Shown piece after piece: positions 10,142 through 20,592 of a stretch of 64,000 bases of DNA (positions are counted from its first letter, which is position 1; the number at the start of each line of letters is the position of its first letter). The notes under the pieces are model-generated. The model was not told the origin of the DNA. It saw nothing but the letters and a program-made list of their open reading frames with translations, and made no database searches. Location of the stretch: contig NC_085139.1 in assembly GCF_024139115.2 (NCBI RefSeq), forward strand, positions 10,325,533 to 10,389,532. The letters run 5' to 3'. The stretch is from Armigeres subalbatus. Taxonomy: Eukaryota; Arthropoda; Insecta; Diptera; Culicidae. Position numbers and translations under genes: made by a program.

Positions 10142-13028
10142 AAGCCTCTTTTCAAGAGGCTCGGAAGCCTCCTTCCAAGAGGCTCGGAAGCCTCCTTCCA
10201 AGAGGCTCGGAAGCCTCCTTCCAAGAGGCTCGGAAGCCTCCTTCCAAGAGGCTCGGAAGCCTCCTTTCAAGAGGCTCGGAAGCCTCCTTTCAAGAGGCTC
10301 AGGCCTCCTTTCAAGAGGCCTCAGGCCTCCTTTCAAGAGGCTCAGAAGCCTCCCTTTCAAGAGGCCTCAGAAGCCTCCTTTCAAGAGGCCTGGAAGCCTC
10401 CTTTCAAGAGGCCTCGGGAGCCTCCTTCAAGAGGCCTCGGAGCCTCCTTCAAGAGGCTCAGGAGCCTCCTTTCAAGAGGCCTGGAGCCTCCTTTCAAGAG
10501 GCTCAGGAAGCCTCCTTTCAAGAGGCTCAGGAAGCCTCCTTCAAGAGGCTCAGAAGCCTCCTTTCAAGAGGCTCCAAGCCTCCTTTCAAGAGGCTCAGAA
10601 GCCTCCTTTCAAGAGGCTCAGAAGCCTCCTTTCAAGAGGCTCAGGCCTCCTTCAAGAGGCCTGGAAGCCTCCTCCAAGAGGCTCGAAGCCTCCTTCAAGA
10701 GGCTCAGCCTCCTTCAAGAGGCTCAGAAGCCTCCTTTCAAGAGGCTCAGGCCTCCTTTCAAGAGGCTCAGGAAGCCTCCTTTCAAGAGGCCTCAGAGCCT
10801 CCTTCAAGAGGCCTCAGAAGCCTCCTTCAAGAGGCTCAGAAGCCTCCTTTCAAGAGGCTCAGCCTCCTTTCAAGAGGCCTCAGAAGCCTCCTTTCAAGAG
10901 GCTCAGGAAGCCTCCTTTCAAGAGGCCTCGGAAGCCTCCTTTCAAGAGGCTCGGAAGCCTCCTTTCAAGAGGCTCAGGCCTCCTTTCAAGAGGCCTGGAA
11001 GCCTCCTTTCAAGAGGCTCAAAGCCTCCTTTCAAGAGGCCTCAAGCCTCCTTTCAAGAGGCCTGGCCTCCTTTCAAGAGGCCTCAGGCCTCCTTTCAAGA
11101 GGCCCGGAAGCCTCCTTTCAAGAGGCCTCGGAAGCCTCCTTTCAAGAGGCTCAGAGCCTCCCTTTCAAGAGGCTCAGAAGCCTCCTTTCAAGAGGCTCAG
11201 AAGCCTCCTTTCAAGAGGCTCAGCCTCCTTCAAGAGGCCCAGCCTCCTTTCAAGAGGCCTCAGAGCCTCCTTTCAAGAGGCTCAGAGCCTCCTTTCAAGA
11301 GGCTCAAAGCCTCCTTTCAAGAGGCTCGGAAGCCTCCTTCAAGAGGCTCAGAAGCCTCCTTTCAAGAGGCTCAGAAGCCTCCTTTCAAGAGGCTCAGGCC
11401 TCCTTTCAAGAGGCCTCAGAGCCTCCTTTCAAGAGGCTCAGAAGCCTCCTTCAAGAGGCTCCGGAAGCCTCCTTTCAAGAGGCCTCAGAAGCCTCCTTTC
11501 AAGAGGCCCGGAAGCCTCCCTTCAAGAGGCCCAGAGCCTCCTTTCAAGAGGCTCAGGCCTCCTTTCAAGAGGCTCCGGAAGCCTCCCCTTCAAGAGGCTC
11601 AGAGCCTCCTTTCAAGAGGCCTCCAAGCCTCCTTTCAAGAGGCCTCAAGCCTCCTTCAAGAGGCTCAGAAGCCTCCTTCAAGAGGCTCAGAAGCCTCCTT
11701 TCAAGAGGCTCAGAAGCCTCCCTTCAAGAGGCCTCAGAAGCCTCCTTTCAAGAGGCTCAAAGCCTCCTTTCAAGAGGCCTCAAGCCTCCTTTCAAGAGGC
11801 TCTGGAAGCCTCCTTTCAAGAGGCTCAAGCCTCCTTTCAAGAGGCTCAGGAAGCCTCCTTTCAAGAGGCTCAGAGCCTCCTTCAAGAGGCTCAAGCCTCC
11901 TTCAAGAGGCCCAGAAGCCTCCTTTCAAGAGGCTCAGAAGCCTCCTTCAAGAGGCTCTGGAAGCCCTCAAGAGGCCTTCTCAAGAGGCTCAGGAAGCCTC
12001 CTTTCAAGAGGCTCAGAAGCCTCCTTCAAGAGGCTCAGAAGCCTCCTTTCAAGAGGCCTGGAAGCCTCCTTTCAAGAGGCCTCAGAAGCCTCCTTTCAAG
12101 AGGCCTCAGAAGCCTCCTTTCAAGAGGCTCAGGAAGCCTCCTTTCAAGAGGCCTGGAAGCCTCCTTTCAAGAGGCTCGAAGCCTCCTTTCAAGAGGCCTC
12201 AGAAGCCTCCTTTCAAGAGGCTCAGAAGCCTCCTTCAAGAGGCCTCAGAAGCCTCCTTTCAAGAGGCCCAGCCTCCTTTCAAGAGGCTCAGAAGCCTCCT
12301 TTCAAGAGGCTCAGAGCCTCCTTTCAAGAGGCCTCAGGCCTCCTTTCAAGAGGCCTCAAAGCCTCCTTCAAGAGGCTCAGAAGCCTCCTTTCAAGAGGCT
12401 CAGCCTCCTTTCAAGAGGCCCCAGCCTCCTTCAAGAGGCCTGGAAGCCTCCTTCAAGAGGCCTCAAGCCTCCTTCAAGAGGCCTCGGAAGCCTCCTTCAA
12501 GAGGCCTGGAAGCCTCCTTTCAAGAGGCTCAAGCCTCCTTTCAAGAGGCCTCGGAAGCCTCCTTCAAGAGGCCTCCTTTCAAGAGGCCTGAAGCCTCCTT
12601 CAAGAGGCTCAGGCCTCCTTTCAAGAGGCTCAGCCTCCTTTCAAGAGGCTCAGAGCCTCCTTTCAAGAGGCTCAAGCCTCCTTTCAAGAGGCCTGGAAGC
12701 CTCCTTTCAAGAGGCTCAGGAAGCCTCCTTCAAGAGGCCTGGAAGCCTCCCTTTCAAGAGGCCTGGAAGCCTCCTTCAAGAGGCTCGGAAGCCTCCTTTC
12801 AAGAGGCCTCGAGCCTCCTTCAAGAGGCTCGAAGCCTCCTTTCAAGAGGCCTGGAAGCCTCCTTTCAAGAGGCCTCAAGCCTCCTTTCAAGAGGTTCGAA
12901 GCCTCCTTCCAAGAGGCTCGGAAGCCTCCTTCCAAGAGGCTCGGAAGCCTCCTTCCAAGAGGCTCGGAAGCCTCCTTCCAAAGAGGCTCGGAAGCCTCCT
13001 TTCAAGAGGCTCGGAAGCCTCCTTTCAA
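10142..13028 (+). repeat. 2.9 kb array of a 23 bp dyad repeat
   Basis: About 125 units by length. The canonical 23 bp unit is AAGAGGCTCGGAAGCC plus TCCTTTC. It holds two dyads: GAGGCT-cgga-AGCCTC (6 bp stem, 4 base loop) and CCTC-cttTCaa-GAGG. Units at both ends are near-identical, and the TTCC subtype appears at both edges (about 10187-10260 and 12905-12980). Interior units vary, mostly by 1-2 base indels (CTCAG for CTCGG, GGCCTC for GGCTC, CTTC for CTTTC). Because 23 is not a multiple of 3 and the unit has no stop in any phase, long frames of 823 and 972 codons cross the array with a 23-residue protein period; these are by-products, not evidence of a protein. Confidence 0.95.
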
Positions 13029-13197
13029 ACCAATCAACATGAAATAAGGTTTAGCAGCGTTGAAACATAATAACAAAAGCAACAATAGAGGAAATTCGTA
13101 GCAAATCCAAGCAAAATCAGAAAAATCTCACAATCAAATTTGAAAGAATCTCCATAGCAAATTCGAGAGACCTTCTTGATAAATATAAAAAGAAATA
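13029..13197. other. Unique spacer between the two opposed arrays
   Basis: About 170 bp of AT-rich non-repeat sequence separates the forward and inverted arrays. In a transcript crossing both it would be the loop of a long hairpin. No gene or motif was found in it. Confidence 0.8.
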
Positions 13198-13547
13198 CAA
13201 GAGGCTTCCGAGCCTCTTGAAAGGAGGCTTCCGAGCCTCTTGAAAGGAGGCTTCCGAGCCTCTTGAAAGGAGGCTTCCGAGCCTCTTGAAAGGAGGCTTC
13301 CGAGCCTCTTGAAAGGAGGCTTCCGAGCCTTCTTGAAAGGAGGCTTCCGAGCCTTCTTGAAAGGAGGCTTCCGAGCCTTCTTGAAAGGAGGCTTCCGAGC
13401 CTCTTGAAAGGAGGCTTCCGAGCCTCTTGAAAGGAGGCTTCCGAGCCTCTTGAAAGGAGGCTTCCGAGCCTCTTGAAAGGAGGCTTCCGAGCCTCTTGAA
13501 AGGAGGCTTCCGAGCCTCTTGAAAGGAGGCTTCCGAGCCTCTTGAAT
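13198..13547 (-). repeat. Inverted 0.35 kb array of the same 23 bp repeat
   Basis: About 15 units of the 23 bp repeat lie in the opposite orientation to the 10142-13028 array. They are far more uniform than the interior of the large array. Three consecutive units (about 13325-13392) are 24 bp long through an extra T in GAGCCTTCTTG; the other units are the canonical 23-mer. Minus-strand frames of 157 and 172 codons across it are again products of a stop-free unit. Confidence 0.95.
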
Positions 13548-15420
13548 TCCATTTGGTTTAATGCAACATAACCCAGACCCTCCGTGTAGAAGCAGTATTT
13601 TTGTCATAACGTAGAAGTGCGTAGATTTGTCGAAGTCGGTTGATATGGGTCTCGATTATTGAATAGAAAGTCTCGCAATTTTATTTTGGAGTGATTTATA
13701 CAGCCTATCGATACAACTTGGCAAAACGCAGAACACTTCTTTTCTTTTGTAGCAACCCTATTTGCGTACAAAGGGAAAAGTTACTTCGAGCCCTAATTCA
13801 TTCCCTTGGATGAATTGCGAATTGTTTAATGCTGAAGGGCTGTACTTTCACTCCTCAATAAAGACCTTGATGAACATCTGTATGAATATTCAACGGCAAT
13901 GGAAGCTTCGGAGTTATGATGGAAAAATCACATTTGCACGTTTTTCGGTCTAATGTGCATTGCTATTCAATTAAAATATTTTGCTGACTTCAGCAAATGT
14001 TTTATCTAGAATACGAAAGCTAGATTAATTTTCATAAATTTGTTAATTAATTACGCAAACTTGTTTCAAAACACTGCACGTTGAATTATTGGTAATCACA
14101 AAATGATTCAAGTTGTTCACGTCTTCCAATCACATCTGTTCAACATCCAACTCTCGGAGTTCGCCAGAGCTTCATGTGCACCGCCCACACGTACCGAGTG
14201 TCATTAGGTGGATTAATTTGTGATTTTTTGCCTTTCGTAACCCCAATTCAAAGGCAAAACTTTTTTCACCGCTTGCTCCCTCACAAAACTTTTGCTTGAC
14301 TCATACACTCTTCTCGGGGGATCAACTCGCTGTTGTTAGCAAGCAAGAGTGAATTAAGCAATTCAAGACATTCCACCTCCGACTTTACTTTTTCTCATAC
14401 CGGTGATTGTTGGGGGAGGGTTATCACGCGGCCTACTATTGCACACAAGGAGCCAACCGAAGGAACGAATGAATGAGCGAGCGCCATCAAAGGAACATGC
14501 TCGCTCTTCTGATTTGAGTTGGCGCGGGCTTCTGCGATGGATGTTGATGTGGAAGAAATCCCCCTGGGAACGATAAACGCTCAAAGAGGAAAAGTTACGC
14601 AAACAATATTCTCGCTAATGAGAACCGGGTGTTGGAACGGGTGCGACCGCGTATGGTTGCTTCTGCGATGGGTGGAATTGGTTTGGCTGTGGAACCGAAG
14701 TGCCGTCCTGGTCCAGCCGAAAAACCGTACGTTTCTGCGGATGTCTCATTTGCGGATCAGTAAATCTAATTGTCCTAATAATCGTTAATTGGTCCTTTGG
14801 GATATTGGGCCAAGCTCATGTACCAATCAAGCTTCGTGAGAGGATTGATGAGAAGGGATTTTCTTTCATTATCGTAATCAGTTATGCATTTCTTCTTGTG
14901 ACTTGTCTAACCAATCCTAACTGGAACATTGCTATTTGCTGCATCAGTTTACTCATGTTTTTGAATAAGTATTTAGATGTTGATGGATATTGCGTCCCCT
15001 TTTCGATCAAATTCCCATCAAATGCTTCACAACTTTTTCCCATTAACATCCAAGGCTCGTAAAAACTTTGTCTCCCACCCGGAGTAATTAAAAAAAATCT
15101 GGTTTCATAATCATTTTCCACCAACACTGCACACTAAATCGGTTCGATCGTGTCCCATGATCTCACCCGTCGATTGATATTTTTACGACAAGCTGACTTG
15201 TTCGCTCAATCACTCCAACCACAAACCTGAACAGAATCCGCACCTGAATCACTTAATTAGCAAAGTGTCGAGATAAAAATTTACCACTCTCGCCCGCGTG
15301 TCAAGGGGCTTTCAATTTAAACGTTTTAAATTGGCTGTTGGTGATGATGGCCAAGAAACTACAAAACGGTGCGTGTGCCGATCCGATCCCTATGCAATCT
15401 ATTGGCCAATCGATGGGTCG
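13548..15420. other. Intergenic, nothing recognised
   Basis: The open frames here (for example 14700-15062 plus) show no domain or repeat motif. About 14100-14620 is less repetitive than most of the window and could be ordinary single-copy non-coding DNA. Confidence 0.45.
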
Positions 15421-15748
15421 TACACGCTAAAAATGAACTACTCAAAATTGAGTCGAATCCGACTCATTTTCATTAAAAACGGGACAACTCAAAATTTGAG
15501 TAAAAGATACTACTTCAATAAAATGATGATTGCACTTAAACTAGGAGTCTGTTTGTCGTAAAATGCACTTAGATAGATAGATAAACTTGATTCGCATCTT
15601 TCGTATTAAAAATTGATGGAAGGCCAAGCTTAACTTTCGCGAAATCATCATTTTATTGAAGTAGTATCTTTTAAAATTTTGAGTTGTCCCGTTTTTAATG
15701 AAAATGAGTCGGATTCGACTCAATTTTAGTAGTTCATTTTAGCGTGTA
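15421..15748. mobile_element. Foldback MITE with TA target duplication
   Basis: The element starts TA-CACGCTAAAAATGAAC and ends GTTCATTTTAGCGTG-TA. The inverted arms are about 120 bp each and run through words such as GAGTCGAATCCGACTC, CGGGACAACTCAAAA and ATACTACTTCAATAAAATGA. The whole 328 bp therefore folds as a long hairpin with a short unique loop around 15545-15630. TA at both edges fits a Tc1/mariner-type MITE. It has no coding capacity. The arms are still highly similar, so it is fairly young. Confidence 0.85.
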
Positions 15749-17778
15749 AAATCGCCACTCGATCGCGCTAACGATCGATGGCGACGACAAACGGTGTCTC
15801 AGTCTGCTGCGGCCGATCGCAACATTAATGGCTTTATTTTTGCATCCCCGAGACACGCTTTCGTTGGGCTGTTTTAATTCCGTCCACCTCCCCCCGTATA
15901 ATATTTTCTTCATTAATATTCTTCTCGCTGGTCCATTCAGTCGTTTTGCATTTTATTGCTTTCTGGCGATTGGGTTTTGCTGTTATCGATAACTTCAAGG
16001 GCTGTTAGAAACTAATGAAACGACTAGGATTGTTTTATCTTAAGTTGCATATGAGGCATATGAATTTATGACTTATTTGAAGGTTCTGTCGTATACAAAA
16101 ATAGCTTCAAAACCTTCATAAGGAATCCGAAGAGTGAATATTTATTATGGTTCTAAATTCAAATGCTGATCATGGTTGGTCATCGCTCTGAATCCACTAA
16201 TTAAAAAATGATCGCAAGGACTGATTGCCCAGCAGCTCAATATTTCCCGGTGAGGACGTACCCGAGTAGGTTGGCAAATCAGTATATTTAACAATTATTG
16301 TAACAGCAGCAGTTTTAATATCCACTATTAAAAAATTAGGTTGTGATTATTTGTTTTGACATTTTGTTATTTTAATTAAAAAAACCTGAAAACAAACCTG
16401 TAGAGGAGAGAAGATTCAGGAGAATTTCTGTAGCAAATTTTAGAGAATTTCTTGATTAAATTCGAGAGGTTTTCCCTAGAACCTACGTCATAAACACCAA
16501 CAGAAAAACATGTCGCAAACCAGAAATGTGATTAGACGGCTTCCTGTGCATTGTTGCGATACACACCTTCGGGTAACATTGCAGTGCATAGGTTAAAGCT
16601 CGTATACGCGTTCCAAGACGACGGACCTACGTTAATTATTGGATAACGCAAAAATTCAGGCTCGTGTGGCGCGTGGGAAGGATTCTAAATTTCGTAGCTC
16701 TGACATACTCTCTCCCAACTTTCAAGGCGTTATGTAATTTGTGAATGGGCTCTTTATACCTAGGCTGCAGGGAGACAAGTGAATACTGAAGGACTTTCCG
16801 TGAACCACCTGAACATTAGTAAACGGCCACTGTTATGATACGTTAAAGTTTCGCCCATTATCTTAATCGGAATTGACAATGCGAAGCTGATCGATACACA
16901 AAAGGGTTGCGCTAGCAAGCCCGGAGATCTGGGTGCAGTCAAAACCTGACTAGAATGGTGACTCTTCGAAAAACGCGTGGTTGATGTACTGGGATACAGT
17001 GGATGTACAGTGGATGTACAGGCGAACAGTGACGTAAACAGAGCTACACGATCTGTTCAGGCAGTCTTGTGGTGTATGAAGCAATTGACTATCAGACAGA
17101 GTCCATTATCGGAAGACGATAGAAAAGTGTAGGAGATTTTAATTTTGTTTCTTCTTTATTAAAGAGGCTTTCAGCTCTTGACAGGTTCACCTCTGAGGAG
17201 ATTTTAAGGAAAACCATCTGAAGATACTGGGCCTAGGGTAGTTTGGAGACTAGACCAGCGTAGGTGAACAACTACGAGGAAATGTTAGGGAATTAATGCA
17301 TGAGTAACTCACCAAAGGATGCACTCATCGTGTTATGGCAGCGTGTTGGCAGAATGGCGGTTTTGATGATGACTCGGTGCAATGAAAAACAAGTGGAAAC
17401 CTTAGGAGGTTCTTTTAATCCGAGGTGTTGTGGCTCGAGTAGAAACATTTCGTTCAATGAAATAATGTTAAAGAGATCTAATTTGTTTACATCGTTGGCT
17501 TTTAGTGGACACATAAAGAAGATGTTTTATTTATTACGAGATTGGAAAAAATGGGGCTGGCACGCTGGTCGAGATATTCGTGATACACGTTGCCAGTCTG
17601 GTGCTCATATTTTAAAAACAAAACGCTGAGGACTACAAGAAACAGTAAGCAGAATGGGCTGCTTCTTATAATCGAGAATCAATATGCAAATTATTTTTTG
17701 GATAGTGCATAGACTGTAAAAGAAGACATGGATCACGTTCACGTACGGTTGGAATGGAAACCCTGACTTTTGCTTGCG
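15749..17778. other. Intergenic, nothing recognised
   Basis: Only short or motif-free frames are present, including 17300-17629 plus. About 17165-17198 repeats the AGGCTTTCAGCTCTTG tag also seen near 7.6 kb. About 16410-16470 carries a few GGAATTTC-type words. Confidence 0.45.
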
Positions 17779-18578
17779 GGGAAGGGCCGTTTGGCAGAGT
17801 ACTGTTTGGACGGATGCCATTTGCCAGAAGGCCACTATAGGCCGAAAGTCATTTGGCTGAACTGACCATTAGGGCGAAAATCAAAGAAAGGGCCGAATAG
17901 ACCATTTGGTCGAAAAGATCATTTTGCGAATGGGTCATTTGACCGAAAAGCCATTTGGCCGAAAAGGTCATTTGGCCGAATATGTCATTTGGCCGCATAA
18001 GTTTTTAGACCAAATAGCTCATTTGGCTAAACAGGTCATTTGACCGAATATGAATAGGACTTTACGCAATGAGAAGTGATAAGTGAGAAATGAGGGGTGA
18101 GAAGTGTGACTCCACACTTCTCACTCCTCATCTCATACTTCTCACTGTGAAAAGTGAGAAGAGCGAAGTGAGACGTCTCACTACTCACTTCTTACTTCTC
18201 ACTGTGAAAAAGTGAGAAGTGAGTAGCGTAACGTCTAACTTCTCACTTCGCACCATTCACTTTTCACAGTAGGATATGGGAAATAAGTAGTGATAAGTGA
18301 GACGTCTCACTTTTCACACCTTATTTCTCACTTTTCAAATGACCTATTAAGCCAAATGATCTGTTCAGCCAAATTTCCTATTCGGCCAAATATCCTATTC
18401 GGCCATATATCTTATTCAGCCAAATGTCCCATTTGACCAAATGGCCTATCTAGCCAAATGACCTATTCGGCAGGATGACCCGTTCGGCCAAATGACTTTC
18501 GGCTGGATGGATTTTTGCCTACTGGTTTGTTCGGCCAAATAGCTTTTGGAGGAATGGGTTCCGGTCAAACGACCCTTC
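17779..18578. repeat. 800 bp foldback minisatellite (GGCCGAA arms, GTGAGAAG core)
   Basis: The left arm (to about 18055) is a degenerate tandem repeat of a unit near TCATTTGGCCGAAAAGG. The right arm (from about 18340) is the same repeat inverted (CCTATTCGGCCAAATGA). The outermost words pair: GCCGAAAGTCATTTGGC at about 17841 with GCCAAATGACTTTCGGC at about 18490. The centre, 18060-18340, is built from GTGAGAAGTGAGA words in both orientations with several GAGACGTCTC palindromes. The whole block is thus a nested palindrome. No open frame or target duplication is evident. Confidence 0.8.
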
Positions 18579-18725
18579 CTATTGTAAACAAGAGTTTACG
18601 CACAAAGCGCCAACAAGCGCCGTTCTATTCGTTAGAACTGGTGAGTGATGACGCACTTTGTAGTTGTAGTGTAGGAAAGTTAACGATGGAACGCATATGG
18701 AGGGCAGGTTTGAACAAGGATATCA

Positions 18726-19229
18726 ATGGAGAAACTACATCCCCGCAACTTTGATGTCGTAGCGCTGCAGGAAATCTGCTGGACAAGACAGAAAGTGTGG
18801 AAAAGCGGGCATCGAGCGGCTACCTTCTACCAAAGCTGTGGCACCACCAACGAGCTGGGAACCGGCTTCATAGTGCTGGGAAAGATGCGCCAACGCGTGA
18901 TTGGGTGGCAGCCAATCAACGCAAGGATGTGCAAGCTGAGGATAAAAGGCCGTTTCTTCAACTATAGCATCATCAACGTGCACTGCCCACACGAAGGGAG
19001 ATCCGACGACGAGAAAGAAGCGTTCTATGCGCAGCTGGAGCAGACATACGATGGATGCCCACTGCGGGACGTCAAAATCGTCATCGGTGACATGAACGCT
19101 CAGGTAGGAAGGGAGGAAATGTATAGACCGGTCATCGGACCGGATAGTCTGCATACCGTATCGAACGACAACGGCCAACGATGCATAAACTTTGCAGCCT
19201 CCCGCGGAATGGTAGTCCGAAGCACTTTC
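18726..19229 (+). pseudogene. RTE LINE endonuclease domain, N-terminal part
   Basis: The frame contains FDVVALQEICW (catalytic glutamate motif), a tyrosine-rich FNYSIINVHCPHE strand and IVIGDMNAQVG, the GDxN motif of the exonuclease-endonuclease-phosphatase fold. This domain makes the target nick that primes reverse transcription. It breaks after the codons for VVRSTF at the edge of the 19230-21479 insertion. Its continuation (FPRKNIHKATWKSPN) is found at 21482. The first residues of the domain, before the LQE motif, are degraded or missing. Confidence 0.85.
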
Positions 19230-19802
19230 CCCAAGTAACACATGCAACATCACGCAATCAGAAAAATAATAAAATTAGTTGTTATTGAGTTATATATAAG
19301 ATTAGTGGTAACAATATGTTTTAAATTAGAAATAGAGCCGTTTCCAATGTTTTCCATTTCAATATGAGACTTAAAGTTTCAGTTATACTAATTAATAACA
19401 TATGGTTTCGAATGAAAAAAGTTGCATCCGATTACCAACTCAATTGAAACACAATAAAAAATGCCATGCTACTATTAAGTTGCGTTGAAACACAATTATA
19501 ACAGTCGAATAGTATAGAATAACAGGATGGTTAATCATCTCTGTATTTGGTTTGATTACATTTAATTTACATTCGATAAAACAATTTTTAATGATAGACT
19601 TCTCTTAATAAGTGTAGATTTATCGTAATGAGTTATATGGAATAAACGTAGTGATGGATAAAATAGAATACCGGAGTATTTTTCTACATGCATGTTCATA
19701 TGCGGATGAACCGATGCAGCCAGACACAGTGCAATTGTTAAAAAGAGAGTTTGAAATTCTGCAGGATATTACACTTTACCTCACAGGAAACAACTTACCC
19801 AA

Positions 19803-20000
19803 TACAGTCAAACCTCCATGAGTCGATATTGAAGGGACCATCGACTCATGGAAATATCGAGATATGGAATAGAAAATCCCTGGGAAGCTGTTTGAAGGGA
19901 CCATCGCAGTAACCCAGAAAATATTTTTCAACATAGCAAAATTTGCTTCCATGAGTCGATATCGAGTCATAGAACATCGACTCATGGAGGTTTGACTGTA
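19803..20000. mobile_element. TA-flanked MITE (CAGTCAAACCTCC ends)
   Basis: The element starts TA-CAGTCAAACCTCCATGAG and ends CTCATGGAGGTTTGACTG-TA, a near-perfect inverted repeat of about 25 bp. Internal ATGAGTCGATAT and CCATCGACTCATGG words add further dyads. TA at each edge fits a Tc1/mariner-type MITE. It lies inside the 2.25 kb element, which lies inside the LINE, so it is the third layer. Confidence 0.85.
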
Positions 20001-20451
20001 ATAAAAGCCATCCTACCAGGAACATACTCGAAAAACTTTAAGACTTTATCATATTTCGCCTTGAAAAAACAAAATCAGAATTGCAATAGTCATTTCTTGA
20101 CAGTCGATTTGTTATTGTTGACGGAAAACTTTATTATAACCTTTTAAATACCGTCAAACACCGCTGGTATCAATCCATAGTTATTTATCTGTCGCAGTAG
20201 TTACTTATATAGAACGCAAGAAAAAATATCAAAAATCATGAATAGGGCAACCAATTTTATTTTTGTAGAAGGAAATTATAGTTTTGAACTATATTATTCG
20301 AATTTTTCATATGGCATCATGTGCATTGTTTGTAGATGACATTATCAATGCATTGAATACTGTTGAGAGATGAATATTTTTTAAAATCAAATTCGATAAG
20401 ATTGCTTTATTCCTGAAATTGTTTGATATTCTTAAAAATATACTCAATTAA

Positions 20452-20592
20452 GTTGAAACCCGGAATAGGGGACTAGCGAAGTTGGATTTTTCTTGCAATC
20501 CGTACGTTAAACATAACTTGGCTATTGGCGCGCTAGTCTAATTAGGGCCTAATTAGACTAGCGCACTACTAGCGACCTATCGTTTCAACACT
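20452..20592. repeat. Foldback with a 35 bp perfect palindrome
   Basis: At 20530-20564 two 17 bp arms (GCGCTAGTCTAATTAGG and its complement) pair perfectly around a single central G. Outside them, GTTGAAAC near 20452 and GTTTCAAC near 20584 also pair, as do GACTAGCG words, suggesting a small decayed foldback element about 140 bp long. Confidence 0.7.

Noticed and set aside
10120..13042. Two long plus-strand frames (823 and 972 codons) as repetitive proteins
   Set aside because: They arise because the 23 bp repeat unit lacks stops in all phases. There is no codon structure, and indels shift freely between frames.
10142..13547. CRISPR-like array
   Set aside because: Repeats are directly adjacent with no unique spacers, and the genome is eukaryotic.
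13034..13607. Minus-strand frames of 157 and 172 codons
   Set aside because: By-products of the inverted 23 bp array and its AT-rich flank.
14519..15062. Frames of 89 and 120 codons
   Set aside because: No motifs; the hydrophobic bias follows from AT-rich sequence.
18735..19253. Minus-strand 172-codon frame
   Set aside because: Antisense shadow of the LINE endonuclease, which has all expected motifs on the plus strand.
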